Shown: positions 1 through 8,599, numbered from the stretch's first letter. The stretch: DNA of 31,072 bases from CAISDA01 sp050258555 (GCA_050258555.1 JBLMZA010000076.1:1-31072), one strand, 5' to 3'. Notes: generated by a model from the sequence alone, not told the origin. Translations and numbers: made by a program.

Positions 1-1
1 C

Positions 2-469
2 TTCACGATCGTGGCCGGAGGCTCGCCGACATTTCCGTTTTATGCCGCGCGCGGCGACGTCGAATGCTCTCCGGGCACGTTTGTCTACTGGGACAAGGCC
101 TATGAGACGCTCCTGGCCGAACAGCCGTTTTTGCCGGCGATGGTCATTGCCACGCGCGTCGTCTCGCATCCCGCACAGGGCACCATCTGCATCGATGCCG
201 GATACAAGGCCGTCTCCTGCGAGAAGGACCTGGCGCACCGGCTCTTCTTTCCCGGTCTGCCCGATGCGCGCCTGGTGAGTCAGAGCGAAGAACATGCGGT
301 GATCGCAACGGAACGCGCGGCAGAGCTTCAGGAAGGCGATGTGCTCTATGCGATTCCGTATCACATCTGCCCGACATGCGCCATGTATGAGCGCGCCCGG
401 ACCGTCATGGACCATCATGCCGAAGGCGAGTGGCGGATGATCGCCCGCGACCGCATGATCTCGGTCTGA
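2..469 (+). CDS. D-threonine aldolase / D-serine dehydratase-like protein, C-terminal part
   Basis: This is the last 155 or so residues of a fold-type III PLP enzyme of the DSD1/D-threonine aldolase family (alanine-racemase-like N-terminal barrel plus a metal-binding C-terminal domain). The reading frame is open from base 2, so the gene begins outside the window; the GTG at 11 is internal. Visible family motifs are GGSPTF, ECSPGTFVYWD, TRVVS, QSEEHAV and PYHICPTC. The His of EEH and the Cys/His of the HICPTC stretch match the metal-binding positions of the family's C-terminal domain. Known members cleave D-threonine or deaminate D-serine; the substrate here cannot be told from the C-terminus alone. 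A short hairpin with a run of T overlaps the stop codon, suggesting that transcription ends here. Confidence 0.85.
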   Translation, partial: FTIVAGGSPTFPFYAARGDVECSPGTFVYWDKAYETLLAEQPFLPAMVIATRVVSHPAQGTICIDAGYKAVSCEKDLAHRLFFPGLPDARLVSQSEEHAVIATERAAELQEGDVLYAIPYHICPTCAMYERARTVMDHHAEGEWRMIARDRMISV

Positions 470-477
470 TTTTTTTT
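449..477 (+). terminator. Probable intrinsic terminator after the aldolase-like gene
   Basis: GACCG (449-453) can pair with CGGTC (462-466) across an 8-base loop, followed three bases later by eight T (470-477). The 3' arm and T-run straddle the stop codon of the upstream gene. The 5-bp stem is short, so efficiency is uncertain. It would separate the aldolase-like gene from the M13 peptidase. Confidence 0.45.
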
Positions 478-512
478 CTTGAATTTCAATTCATCCAATA
501 CGATACGTCACT

Positions 513-2555
513 ATGAAAAAAGTCCTCCTTCTTTCTTTCCTTCTGTTGGCCGCTGCGGCGCCGTCGCTTTCCACAACCCCCAAAGCCGAAGTCCGGCCCG
601 ATCCGCTTGTTTCGCATATCGACTCGACCGTGAAGCCGGGCGACGATTTCTTCCTCTATGCCAACGGCCTGTGGTTCAAGCAGCATCCCATTCCGCCCTC
701 GGAGCAGAGCAACGGGCTGTGGCAGCTCATCCAGGATACGATCAACGCACAGGTGCAGACGATCTGCGTTTCCTCGGCCGCAATCAGGCATGCGCCCAAG
801 GGATCGAACAAGCAGAAGATCGGCGACTTCTATTCGACCGGCATGGATTCTCTCGCGCTCAACCGGCGGGGCCTTGCGGATCTGAAAGAGGAGTTCGAGA
901 GGATCGATGCCATCACGAGCCTGGAGGGCATCGTGAAGGAAGCCTCGCATCAGCACGCGGTGGCCGGATCTCCGCTCTTCACATTCGCCGTCGGGCAGGA
1001 CGACAAGATCAGTTCGAAAAACGCCGTCTTCATCTATCAGGGCGGACTGAGCCTGCCCGACCGGAATTATTATTTCGACACGGATGCGCGCGCGCAGACG
1101 GTGCGTGAAAAATTCGCGGCGCACCTGGATCGCACATTCAGACTGATCGGATACGATGAGACACGTGCATCGGAGGCGGCCGCCCGTCTTATGAAGCTCG
1201 AGACGGTGCTGGCGCAGGCATCGCGCAAGCGCGAGGATACGCGCGATCCGCTCAAGAATTATACGAAGCTCTCATTCCGCCAGCTTGCCGAATCAAGCCC
1301 GAATATCGACTGGGCTTCGTTCACCGGGATTGCCGGTTTGAAGCATGTCGATTCGGTGATCGTCGGACAGCCGGAATTCGTTGCGGCGCTCAATGCCGCG
1401 CTGAAGGAGCATCCGCTTTCCGACTGGAAGGATTATCTGAAGTATCACCTGGTGCGCTCGCTTGCCGGCGCGCTCGACGACAGCACGTATCGCGAGATCT
1501 TCAATTTTTATTCGGGCACCATTCGCGGCATACAGGAGCCGAAGCCGCGCTGGAAGCGCGTCGTCTCGCAGACAGACGGGCTTCTGGGCGAGATCATCGG
1601 ACAGGTGTACGTGAACGAGTATCTTCCCAAGGGCACGAAGCAGAAGCTTCTGGAAATCGGCAATGCGATCAAGGCGGTCTATGCCGAGCGCATCAAGGCG
1701 CTGGACTGGATGAGCGCATCGACGAAGAAGAAGGCGCTCCGCAAACTCTCGACGATGATCATGAAAGTCGGCTATCCCGACAAGTGGAAGGATGTGTCGA
1801 CGATGGCGATCAACGACTCCTCGTACGTGCGCAACGTGATGAGCGCCAATGCATGGGCCTATCGCACCATGATCGCAAAATACGGCAAGCCCGTGGACCG
1901 GACGGAGTGGGGAATGCATCCGCAGACATACAACGCCTACTACAATCCCTCCAACAACGAGATCTGCGTGCCGGGCTGCAACATCATCGTGCCGGGATAC
2001 GAGCGCACGATGGCCGACGATGCGCTTCTGTATTCGATCATCGGCGGGTCGACATTCGGGCATGAGATGACGCACGGCTTCGACGATCAGGGAAGCAAAT
2101 ACGACGAGAACGGCAACCTGAACAACTGGTGGACCGAGCAGGACTCGGCGCGCTTTGCGGAAAAGACGAAGATGATCGTGACGCAGTTCAACGGGTATAT
2201 CGCCGTCGACAGCCTTCATGTGAACGGCGAGCTCACGCAGGGGGAGAATATCGCCGATCTCGGCGGCATCATGATGGGATATGAGGCGTTCAAAAAGACG
2301 CCGCAGTACAAAAACCATGTCTCTGTCGGCGGACTCTCGCCCGAGAAGCGGTTCTTCCTGGGCTACGCCCTGGCGTGGATGATCAACGAGCGGCCCGAGG
2401 CGATCGCCAATCAGGTGCGTTCGAACGAACATGCTCCGGCAAAGCAGCGCGTGATCGGTCCGCTCTCGAACATGCCGGAATTCTATGCGGCATTCGGCGT
2501 GAAGCCGGGCGATGCCATGTGGCGCCCTGAATCGCAGCGCGTCAAAATCTGGTAA
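513..2555 (+). CDS. Secreted M13 family zinc metallopeptidase (neprilysin/PepO-like)
   Basis: A 680-residue endopeptidase of the M13 (neprilysin) family, which cuts short peptides outside the cytoplasm. The N-terminus MKKVLLLSFLLLAAAAPSLS is a signal peptide. The N-terminal M13 domain starts with the typical PGDDFFLYANGLW stretch (about residues 42-54). The catalytic domain carries the zinc motif HEMTH (H517, E518, H521), then GFDDQGSKYD, and the third-ligand motif ENIAD (E578, D582). It ends in VKIW, resembling the conserved C-terminal tryptophan of the family. Length is normal for bacterial members (about 650-700). The start ATG directly precedes the signal peptide; no clear Shine-Dalgarno is seen. 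The GNAT gene follows after 6 bases, so the two are probably cotranscribed. Confidence 0.95.
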   Translation: MKKVLLLSFLLLAAAAPSLSTTPKAEVRPDPLVSHIDSTVKPGDDFFLYANGLWFKQHPIPPSEQSNGLWQLIQDTINAQVQTICVSSAAIRHAPKGSNKQKIGDFYSTGMDSLALNRRGLADLKEEFERIDAITSLEGIVKEASHQHAVAGSPLFTFAVGQDDKISSKNAVFIYQGGLSLPDRNYYFDTDARAQTVREKFAAHLDRTFRLIGYDETRASEAAARLMKLETVLAQASRKREDTRDPLKNYTKLSFRQLAESSPNIDWASFTGIAGLKHVDSVIVGQPEFVAALNAALKEHPLSDWKDYLKYHLVRSLAGALDDSTYREIFNFYSGTIRGIQEPKPRWKRVVSQTDGLLGEIIGQVYVNEYLPKGTKQKLLEIGNAIKAVYAERIKALDWMSASTKKKALRKLSTMIMKVGYPDKWKDVSTMAINDSSYVRNVMSANAWAYRTMIAKYGKPVDRTEWGMHPQTYNAYYNPSNNEICVPGCNIIVPGYERTMADDALLYSIIGGSTFGHEMTHGFDDQGSKYDENGNLNNWWTEQDSARFAEKTKMIVTQFNGYIAVDSLHVNGELTQGENIADLGGIMMGYEAFKKTPQYKNHVSVGGLSPEKRFFLGYALAWMINERPEAIANQVRSNEHAPAKQRVIGPLSNMPEFYAAFGVKPGDAMWRPESQRVKIW

Positions 2556-2561
2556 TTACCT

Positions 2562-3170
2562 ATGAAACAGTCACACGATCACGAATTCCTTTCACGGCTC
2601 ACATTCGCGTGGCTCTCGAAATCCACGTGGCCGAAATTCACCGCGCTCTTCGGCGAGCGCGGCGCCTGCGGCCAGTGCTGGTGCATGGCCTACCGCCTCT
2701 CGAAATCCGATTTCGAAGAGGGCAAGCATGACGGCATCAACAAGGACCGCATGAAGCAGCTTGTGTGGGAGGGCAAGCCCGTGGGCATTCTGGCGCTCTA
2801 TGAAGGCGAGGCGATCGGATGGTGCGCTCTTGCACCGCGGACCGATCTTCCGCGTCTTGCCCGCTCGCGCGTGCATAAGCCGATCGACGACAAGCCGGTC
2901 TGGAGCATCACCTGCTTTTTTGTCGATAAAAAATTCCGGCGCCAGGGAGTGGCGGGCGCATTGATCCGTGGCGCCATCCGCCTGGCCGAAGAACGCGGCA
3001 TCGGCACGCTTGAAGCCTATCCGGTCATCCCCACGCAAAAGACGCTTCCCGATGCCTTTGCCTGGATCGGACCCTACAGTGCGTTCCGGGAGGCGGGGTT
3101 TGTGACGGTCGACCGGACGTCGAAACACCGGCCCATGGTGCGCTACGAGACAAAGCCGTTGCATCCATGA
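2562..3170 (+). CDS. GNAT family N-acetyltransferase
   Basis: A 202-residue protein with a GCN5-related acetyltransferase fold. The acetyl-CoA pyrophosphate-binding motif (R/Q-x-x-G-x-G/A) is visible as RRQGVAGA at 126-133, followed by the helix of motif A. An unusual Cys-rich N-terminal segment, GACGQCWCM (34-42), is typical of a subfamily of uncharacterised bacterial GNATs; whether its cysteines bind metal or act chemically is unknown. The C-terminus has the hydrophobic YSAFREAGF stretch common near the acceptor site. The acceptor substrate cannot be inferred. It lies 6 bases after the M13 peptidase gene, suggesting cotranscription. A probable parA promoter overlaps its last codons. Confidence 0.88.
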   Translation: MKQSHDHEFLSRLTFAWLSKSTWPKFTALFGERGACGQCWCMAYRLSKSDFEEGKHDGINKDRMKQLVWEGKPVGILALYEGEAIGWCALAPRTDLPRLARSRVHKPIDDKPVWSITCFFVDKKFRRQGVAGALIRGAIRLAEERGIGTLEAYPVIPTQKTLPDAFAWIGPYSAFREAGFVTVDRTSKHRPMVRYETKPLHP

Positions 3171-3187
3171 GGGAAAAGATTTATATT
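3159..3187 (+). promoter_or_regulatory. Predicted sigma70-like promoter for parAB
   Basis: TTGCAT (3159-3164) and TATATT (3182-3187) are separated by exactly 17 bases. The -35 box lies over the end of the GNAT gene. Transcription would start near 3194, giving a leader of about 88 bases before parA. The leader contains an AT-rich stretch and a possible hairpin, GCGCAT (3225-3230) with ATGCGC (3241-3246). Assigned by sequence match only. Confidence 0.4.
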
Positions 3188-3222
3188 AAGGAATAATTAT
3201 CCTGATACCACCTGTTGAAAGT

Positions 3223-3282
3223 ATGCGCATGGTTCAAAAAATGCGCGAAATCGGCGAAAATTTGAGGATCCGGCGCGTTTGA
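3223..3282 (+). CDS. Possible 19-codon upstream ORF overlapping the parA start
   Basis: An ATG at 3223 opens a 19-codon frame encoding MRMVQKMREIGENLRIRRV, whose TGA (3280-3282) overlaps the parA ATG (3282-3284) as TGATG. Such stop-start overlap is the usual geometry of translational coupling. The peptide is strongly basic and matches nothing I recognise. There is no clear Shine-Dalgarno upstream and an ORF this short can arise by chance, so it is offered as a possibility only. Confidence 0.2.
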   Translation: MRMVQKMREIGENLRIRRV

Positions 3283-4106
3283 TGGGAAAGATCATTGCCA
3301 TAGCAAATCAGAAAGGCGGAGTCGGCAAAACGACGACGGCCGTGAACCTTGCGGCGTCATTTGCTGCGGCAGAACAGGAAACGCTGCTGATCGACATCGA
3401 TCCCCAGGCCAACGCCACCAGCGGCGTGGGCGTGGAAAGCAAGAACCTGCGCAAAACGACATACGAAGTCCTCATCGGAACCGTGCAGGCCTCCGAGGCT
3501 GTCGTCCCGACGGCCATGCCGTTCCTGTCGCTCATTCCATCCCATATCAATCTTGTCGGCGCTGAAGTCGAAATGGTCAACGAAGGCCGCCGCGAGCAGA
3601 AGCTGCGCACGGCACTGGAAACGCTGCGCGAACGCTTCAAGTATATGGTGATCGACTGCCCTCCGTCGCTGAGCCTGATCACGCTCAATGCGTTGACGGC
3701 GGCCGATGCGGTCCTGATTCCCGTGCAGTGCGAATATTATGCGCTCGAGGGACTGGGACAGCTCCTGAATACGATCAACATGGTGAAGAAGACATTCAAC
3801 CACGCGCTGGATATCGAGGGCGTGCTCATGACGATGTTCGATTCCCGGCTCCGGCTTTCGAATCAGATCGTCGATGAAGTGAAGAAATATTTCGGCAAGA
3901 AAGTGTTCAACACGATTGTCACACGCAATGTGCGCCTGAGCGAAGCGCCGAGCTTCGGCAAGCCGATCCTTTTATATGATGCGCTCTCGACCGGGACGCG
4001 CAATTATATGGAACTGGCCAAGGAAATCATGGAGCATCACGCGGAAGAGGCAAAACGCCTGGCAGAAGCGCAGGCGGCAAATTCGAAACAGACAGCGACG
4101 GCGTAA
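3282..4106 (+). CDS. parA: Chromosome partitioning ATPase ParA (Soj)
   Basis: A 274-residue deviant-Walker ATPase that, with ParB, moves newly replicated origin regions apart. The N-terminus MGKIIAIANQKGGVGKTTTA carries the deviant Walker A box (KGGVGKTT, residues 11-18). The Walker A' region DIDPQANATSG and the Walker B region DCPPSLSL follow, as in Soj-type proteins that lack an N-terminal DNA-binding domain. I start at ATG 3282 rather than the TTG one codon earlier because the family begins at this methionine. The C-terminal tail after about residue 250 is Ala/Glu/Lys-rich. parB follows 5 bases later, so the pair forms an operon. No consensus parS site was found nearby. Confidence 0.96.
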   Translation: MGKIIAIANQKGGVGKTTTAVNLAASFAAAEQETLLIDIDPQANATSGVGVESKNLRKTTYEVLIGTVQASEAVVPTAMPFLSLIPSHINLVGAEVEMVNEGRREQKLRTALETLRERFKYMVIDCPPSLSLITLNALTAADAVLIPVQCEYYALEGLGQLLNTINMVKKTFNHALDIEGVLMTMFDSRLRLSNQIVDEVKKYFGKKVFNTIVTRNVRLSEAPSFGKPILLYDALSTGTRNYMELAKEIMEHHAEEAKRLAEAQAANSKQTATA

Positions 4107-4111
4107 CGACT

Positions 4112-5047
4112 ATGGACAGCATGAAATCAAAGACGGTGTTGGGCAGGGGTCTGAACGCCCTTATACCGAACATGCCCGAATCCTCCGCGCCGCTTGCGGT
4201 CGGCCCGCAATCACCGTCGCCCTCGAACGGAAACGAGGCCCGCTCGATCGCCACCATCGAGATCGCCAAGATCCGCCCCAATCCCTATCAGCCCCGCCTG
4301 GACTTCCTGCCGCAGGCCTTGGATGAACTGAAGCGCTCGATCCAGGAAAAAGGCATCATACAGCCGGTCACCGTGCGCCGTACGGGGACGGGCATGTTCG
4401 AACTCATCTCGGGCGAGCGCCGCGTGCGCGCCTCGCAGGAGCTCGGACTGCAGACGATTCCCGCCTACATCATCAGCGTGACAAGCGATGCCGAGATGCT
4501 GGAGCTCGGACTGATCGAGAATCTGCAGCGCGACGACCTGAACCCGATCGAAATCGCGCTCTCGTTCAAGCGCCTCATCGAGGAATGCATCATCAAGGCC
4601 GAAGACGTGGCGCAGAAGGTGGGCAAGGACCGCTCGACGGTCGTGAATTTCCTACGTCTGCTCCGACTGCCGGATAAGATCCAGCAGTCGGTGCGCGACA
4701 ATAAAATTACGATGGGGCATGCCCGTGCGCTTCTTGCCGCAGGCGATGAGAAAACGCAGATCAAGCTCCATAAGAAAATCCTCGAAGAAGGATGGTCGGT
4801 CCGCAAGATCGAACAGGCCGTCAAAGGCACCAATGGCAAAGCGGGATCTTCCGCTTCCTCCTCGGGCGCATCCCAGGCACCGGCTGCACGAGGCTCGGCA
4901 GAGTTTCAGCCGATCGAATCCCGTCTGCGACAGCGCTTCGGCACGAAGGTGATGGTCCGCAAGAACGCCAACGGCGGCGGCGAAGTCGTGCTTGAATACT
5001 ACAACGCCGACGACCTCGATCGTATCATCGAACTGCTCGAAGGATAA
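4112..5047 (+). CDS. parB: Chromosome partitioning protein ParB (Spo0J)
   Basis: A 311-residue CTP-dependent DNA clamp that loads at parS sites. The N-terminus has the short basic GRGLNALIP motif used to stimulate ParA. The ParB/Srx domain contains GERRVRAS (101-108) and ENLQRDDLNPIE (136-147), both part of the CTP-binding pocket. The helix-turn-helix that reads parS lies at about 163-187 (core EDVAQKVGKDRSTVVNFL). A Ser/Ala-rich linker (about 235-260) leads to the C-terminal dimerisation domain ending in YYNADDLDRIIELLEG. An alternative ATG three codons in (4121) is possible. The gene is the second in the parAB operon and is followed by a probable terminator. Confidence 0.96.
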   Translation: MDSMKSKTVLGRGLNALIPNMPESSAPLAVGPQSPSPSNGNEARSIATIEIAKIRPNPYQPRLDFLPQALDELKRSIQEKGIIQPVTVRRTGTGMFELISGERRVRASQELGLQTIPAYIISVTSDAEMLELGLIENLQRDDLNPIEIALSFKRLIEECIIKAEDVAQKVGKDRSTVVNFLRLLRLPDKIQQSVRDNKITMGHARALLAAGDEKTQIKLHKKILEEGWSVRKIEQAVKGTNGKAGSSASSSGASQAPAARGSAEFQPIESRLRQRFGTKVMVRKNANGGGEVVLEYYNADDLDRIIELLEG

Positions 5048-5061
5048 CAACCCCTGTGATC

Positions 5062-5097
5062 ATGTCATTCGCGTTTTCCCCGGGATGACATTTTTTT
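5062..5097 (+). terminator. Probable intrinsic terminator of the parAB operon
   Basis: ATGTCAT (5062-5068) pairs perfectly with ATGACAT (5085-5091), and the stem can extend inward by a T-G wobble and a C-G pair. A run of six further T follows (5092-5097). It sits 14 bases after the parB stop. The stem is AT-rich, so it may be weak. Confidence 0.55.
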
Positions 5098-5156
5098 GCG
5101 GTACACACACATCCACAGATCCAAACTAGACAGGCGGTACAATACGGAAGGACTCT

Positions 5157-5540
5157 ATGAAAACGATCATCAAGACGGAAAAAGCTCCGCTTCCCATCGG
5201 CCCCTACAATCAGGCGATCGCCGTGCAGGGACAACTCGTGTTCACGGCCGGACAGATCGCGCTCGATCCGGTGAGCGGACAGGTGGTGGGAAGCGGCGTG
5301 GCTGAACAGACGAAGCAGGCGTGCGAGAATCTGAAGGCGGTATTGGAGAAGGCGAACACATCACTGAAGAACGTCGTGAAGACGACCGTGTTCCTGAAGA
5401 ACATGGGCGACTTTGCCGCAATGAACGAAGTCTACGGAACCTATTTCGGCGAAGCCTCGCCGGCCCGTTCGGCCGTCGAAGTGGCAAGACTTCCGAAAGA
5501 CGTTCTGGTCGAAATCGAAGCGATCGCAGTGGTCGAATAA
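5157..5540 (+). CDS. ridA: RidA family 2-iminopropanoate/enamine deaminase
   Basis: A 127-residue member of the Rid (YjgF/YER057c/UK114) family, cytosolic trimers that hydrolyse reactive enamine/imine intermediates released by PLP enzymes such as threonine dehydratase. Family motifs are PIGPYNQAI (13-21), FTAGQIALDP (29-38), and the C-terminal block SPARSAVEVARLPKDVLVEI containing the substrate-carboxylate arginine R104 and the acidic residue E119 of the active site. Length is typical. A clear Shine-Dalgarno, GGAAGGA (5146-5152), sits a few bases before the ATG. It appears to be a single-gene unit between two terminators. Confidence 0.95.
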   Translation: MKTIIKTEKAPLPIGPYNQAIAVQGQLVFTAGQIALDPVSGQVVGSGVAEQTKQACENLKAVLEKANTSLKNVVKTTVFLKNMGDFAAMNEVYGTYFGEASPARSAVEVARLPKDVLVEIEAIAVVE

Positions 5541-5571
5541 TATGACCGTCGGACATACGACACGAAACGAA

Positions 5572-5628
5572 AGCCGCACCGTTCACCGGGAACAGAAAGA
5601 GTTCCCGTGCGATGCGGCTGTTTTATTT
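5572..5628 (+). terminator. Strong intrinsic terminator after ridA
   Basis: An outer stem AGCCGCA (5572-5578)/TGCGGCT (5613-5619) and an inner stem CGGGAAC (5587-5593)/GTTCCCG (5601-5607), both perfect, form a long hairpin with an internal loop, followed by GTTTTATTT. It lies 32 bases after the ridA stop. It also covers the upstream in-frame start at 5607 of the next gene, which is one reason for preferring the GTG at 5676. Confidence 0.85.
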
Positions 5629-5675
5629 CCGCAGGGTCCGGCGTGCCGGCAAGCAGCCGCAGGCGGGATGCGGCC

Positions 5676-6260
5676 GTGAAACAATTTTTCCTGATATGGT
5701 GCGCGCTCATGGTTTCCGTGCTTGCGCAGGCGCAGACTGTCCGCTCGGTCGATACGGTGCGCGTTCCGCTGCCCTCGGGCATGCATCGCGACACGGTGAT
5801 GCTGCGCTGGAACGAGGACTCGCTCATCGCCGCGCGCACGGCATCATCCGATACGGTGATGCGTCCGAAGAAATCGACGACCGTCGCCCTGCTCGCCTCG
5901 ATGGTGCTTCCGGGCGCCGGGCAGATCTACAACGAGTCGTACTGGAAGGCGCCGGTCATCTGGGGTTTCGGCGCGTATTTTGTGTGGGCGTATAAGACGC
6001 AGAACGATAAATATAAAATGTACCGCAGCCAGTATGCGGCATCGATCGATACGGCGAGTCCGGACGGCAACCTACAGCTCCGGTCGAACCGCCAGTTCTA
6101 TTACGACGAACGCAACAAGTTCGGATGGTATCTTGCCATCACGTATCTGATCAATCTCGTCGACGCGTATGTCGACGCGAGCCTGTTCAATTTTGAAGTC
6201 AGCCCCGACCTTCAGCCTCACGGCGAATGGAGAGCCACGCTCCGCATTCGTCTGCGCTGA
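5676..6260 (+). CDS. DUF5683 domain membrane/secreted protein
   Basis: A 194-residue protein of the DUF5683 family, common in Bacteroidota and of unknown function. With the GTG start at 5676 it has an N-terminal signal sequence (KQFFLIWCALMVSVLAQAQ) cut after AQA. The DUF5683 core carries the characteristic ALLASMVLPGAGQIYNESYWK stretch and a hydrophobic segment VIWGFGAYFVWAY, then a conserved DER-containing region and a second hydrophobic segment, YLAITYLINLVDAYVDA. The frame is open upstream to an ATG at 5607, but that start lies in the preceding terminator and would bury the signal peptide. It is followed only by a weak 4-bp hairpin, so read-through to the malic enzyme gene is possible. 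Confidence 0.8.
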   Translation: MKQFFLIWCALMVSVLAQAQTVRSVDTVRVPLPSGMHRDTVMLRWNEDSLIAARTASSDTVMRPKKSTTVALLASMVLPGAGQIYNESYWKAPVIWGFGAYFVWAYKTQNDKYKMYRSQYAASIDTASPDGNLQLRSNRQFYYDERNKFGWYLAITYLINLVDAYVDASLFNFEVSPDLQPHGEWRATLRIRLR

Positions 6261-6334
6261 GACCGACCGCTCGGATGTTTTCATAAATCACCTCACACAC
6301 CAACAACCCACACACACTTAACGGGGAATGCACC

Positions 6335-8584
6335 ATGAAGATTCGTGACGAAGAAGCCCTGGAGTACCATCGTTCGGGACGCGCGGGCAAGATCGAGATC
6401 ACGCCGACAAAGCCGTTCTCGACACAGTACGATCTGTCGCTTGCCTATACGCCGGGCGTCGCCGTGCCCTGTCTCGAAATCAAGAACAATCCCGATGATG
6501 TCTTCAAATACACGGCCAAAGGCAATCTGGTCGCCGTCGTGTCGAACGGCACGGCCGTCTTGGGTCTGGGCAATATCGGCCCGGAAGCCGGAAAGCCCGT
6601 GATGGAAGGCAAGGGAATTCTCTTCAAGAAATTCGCCGATATCGACGTGTTCGATATCGAACTGAAGGCGAAGACCGCCGAGGAAGTGATACGCACCGTG
6701 CAGGCCCTGGAGCCGACATTCGGCGGCATCAACCTCGAGGACATCAAGGCGCCCGAGTGCTTCATTGTGGAGGAAGAGCTCCGCAAGACGATGAACATTC
6801 CGGTCTTCCACGACGATCAGCACGGAACGGCGATCATCAGCGCCGCGGCGCTTTTGAATGCGCTCGAGCTCGTGGGCAAGAAGATCGAAGAAGTGAAGGT
6901 GGTCTTCAACGGCGCCGGCGCGGCGTCGATCGCCTGCGCCAAGCTTCAGATGCTTCTTGGCGTGAAGAAGGAAAACCTCATCATGTGCGACAGCAAGGGC
7001 GTCATCTACCAGGGCCGCACGAACGACATGAACCCCTACAAGGAGCAGTTCATGAACGACACGCCGGCGCGCACGCTTGCAGAAGCCGTTGTCGGCGCCG
7101 ATGTCTTCATGGGACTCTCGGTGAAGGGCGCGATGACGCAGGAGATGGTCAAGTGCATGGCGCGCGATGCCGTCATCTTCGCCATGGCCAACCCGGAGCC
7201 TGAGATCATGCCGGAGGATGTCTTTGCCGTGCGCGACGATGTGATCTATGCCTCGGGCCGCTCGGACTTCGCCAATCAGGTGAACAACGTGCTCGGCTTC
7301 CCGTTCATTTTCCGCGGAGCGCTCGATGTGCGCGCCCGGACGGTGAACGAGGAAATGAAGATCGCCGCGGTGCGCGCGCTGGCGCAGCTGGCCAAAGAGG
7401 ATGTGCCCGATGCGGTGATCAAGGCCTACGGCGGAGAAGAGATCAAGTTCGGACGCCAGTACATCATTCCCAAGCCCTTCGACGCCCGCGTGCTCACGCG
7501 CGTTGCGCCGGCGGTGGCGAAGGCGGCCATGGAGACGGGCGTGGCGCGCATCAGCATCAACGACTGGGAGGAATACCGCAACCGCCTTGAAGAGCGCATG
7601 GGACACTCGAAACAGTTCGTGCACCTGCTCATACACAAGGCGCAGACGACGACCAAGCGCATCGTGTTTCCCGACGGCGACGAGCCCCGCATTCTGCGCG
7701 CGGTGCAGATGATCGTCGACCAGAAGATCGCACGGCCGGTGCTCTGCGGCAATGAAGAGAAGATCGAGCGCATGGCGAAGGATCTTGCCATCGACATGTC
7801 GACGATTGAAATCGTCGATGTGAAGAAATTCCCGCGCATGAAGGACTATGCCGAAGAGCTCTACAAACTGCGGCAGAGAAAAGGACTGAAATATGCCGAA
7901 GCCGCCGACATCATCAAGTCGCGCTTCTCCTTCGGCGCGATGATGGTGCGCCTGGGCGAAGCCGACGGCATGATCGCCGGACTGAACGCGCATTATCCTG
8001 AAACAATCCGGCCGGCCCTGCAGATCATCGGCACCAAGCCCGGAGCGAAGCACGTCTCGAGCATGAACGTCGTCATCGGCAAGAAGGATCTCTATTTCAT
8101 GGCCGACCCGATCGTCAATGTGAACCCCGACGTCCGGACGCTCGCCGAAATCGCGCTGCAGGCGGCCGAGACGGTCAGAAGCTACGGCATCACGCCGCGC
8201 GTGGCAATGCTGTCGTTCAGCAACTTCGGCAGCGCCGACTATCCCGAGACGGTCAAGATGAAGGAAGCCGCCGAGCTCGTGCATGAGCTCGACCCGACGC
8301 TCATTGTCGACGGCGAGATGCACGCCGATATGGCGATTGCGCCCGGCCTTCTGCAGAAGAATTATCCGTTTGCGCGGCTTGAGCAGCCCGCCAATGTGCT
8401 CATCTTCCCGAATCTCGATGCGGCGCATATCGCCTGCAAGCTCCTGGGACAGATCGGCGAAACCGATATCATCGGACCGATTCTGATGGGCATGGCGAAG
8501 CCGGTCCATGTGCTCAACCGCAATGCGGATGTCACCGATGTGATCAACATGACCGCCATCTGCGCCGTCGAAGCCGGCGTCTGA
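6335..8584 (+). CDS. maeB: Malic enzyme with C-terminal phosphate acetyltransferase-like domain (MaeB type)
   Basis: A 749-residue two-domain protein that oxidatively decarboxylates malate to pyruvate, making NADPH or NADH. The malic domain (about 1-420) shows YTPGVAVPC (38-46), NGTAVLGLGNIGPEAGKPVM (71-90), VFHDDQHGTAI (157-167) with the metal-binding aspartates, and the dinucleotide motif FNGAGAASIA (191-200). From about 425 to the end is a phosphotransacetylase (PTA_PTB) domain. In characterised MaeB proteins this domain is regulatory, sensing acetyl-CoA, rather than catalytic. Cofactor preference cannot be told by eye. The leader before the ATG is rich in CA repeats. A structured element follows the gene. 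Confidence 0.95.
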   Translation: MKIRDEEALEYHRSGRAGKIEITPTKPFSTQYDLSLAYTPGVAVPCLEIKNNPDDVFKYTAKGNLVAVVSNGTAVLGLGNIGPEAGKPVMEGKGILFKKFADIDVFDIELKAKTAEEVIRTVQALEPTFGGINLEDIKAPECFIVEEELRKTMNIPVFHDDQHGTAIISAAALLNALELVGKKIEEVKVVFNGAGAASIACAKLQMLLGVKKENLIMCDSKGVIYQGRTNDMNPYKEQFMNDTPARTLAEAVVGADVFMGLSVKGAMTQEMVKCMARDAVIFAMANPEPEIMPEDVFAVRDDVIYASGRSDFANQVNNVLGFPFIFRGALDVRARTVNEEMKIAAVRALAQLAKEDVPDAVIKAYGGEEIKFGRQYIIPKPFDARVLTRVAPAVAKAAMETGVARISINDWEEYRNRLEERMGHSKQFVHLLIHKAQTTTKRIVFPDGDEPRILRAVQMIVDQKIARPVLCGNEEKIERMAKDLAIDMSTIEIVDVKKFPRMKDYAEELYKLRQRKGLKYAEAADIIKSRFSFGAMMVRLGEADGMIAGLNAHYPETIRPALQIIGTKPGAKHVSSMNVVIGKKDLYFMADPIVNVNPDVRTLAEIALQAAETVRSYGITPRVAMLSFSNFGSADYPETVKMKEAAELVHELDPTLIVDGEMHADMAIAPGLLQKNYPFARLEQPANVLIFPNLDAAHIACKLLGQIGETDIIGPILMGMAKPVHVLNRNADVTDVINMTAICAVEAGV

Positions 8585-8599
8585 GATGTGTGCGTTGTG

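Noticed and set aside
5103..5125. ACATCCACA resembling a DnaA box near parB, as a hint of a replication origin
   Set aside because: Only a single imperfect match; there is no cluster of boxes and no dnaA, dnaN, gyrB or rpmH gene nearby.
3171..5156. Search for a parS site near parAB
   Set aside because: No sequence close to the consensus TGTTTCACGTGAAACA was seen by eye here or in the other intergenic regions; a computed search with mismatches could still find one.
6263..6280. CCGA-CCGC-TCGG hairpin with a short T-run after the DUF5683 gene
   Set aside because: A 4-bp stem followed by ATGTTTTC is too weak to call a terminator with any confidence.
6293..8509. A 738-codon open frame antisense to maeB, and similar long antisense frames at 1293-2432, 8771-10012, 19534-21312, 21499-22944 and 26056-27486
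   Set aside because: Each lies fully opposite a gene with intact family motifs. Their translations are rich in His, Arg and Asp with no recognisable domain, as expected from the codon bias of GC-rich genes.
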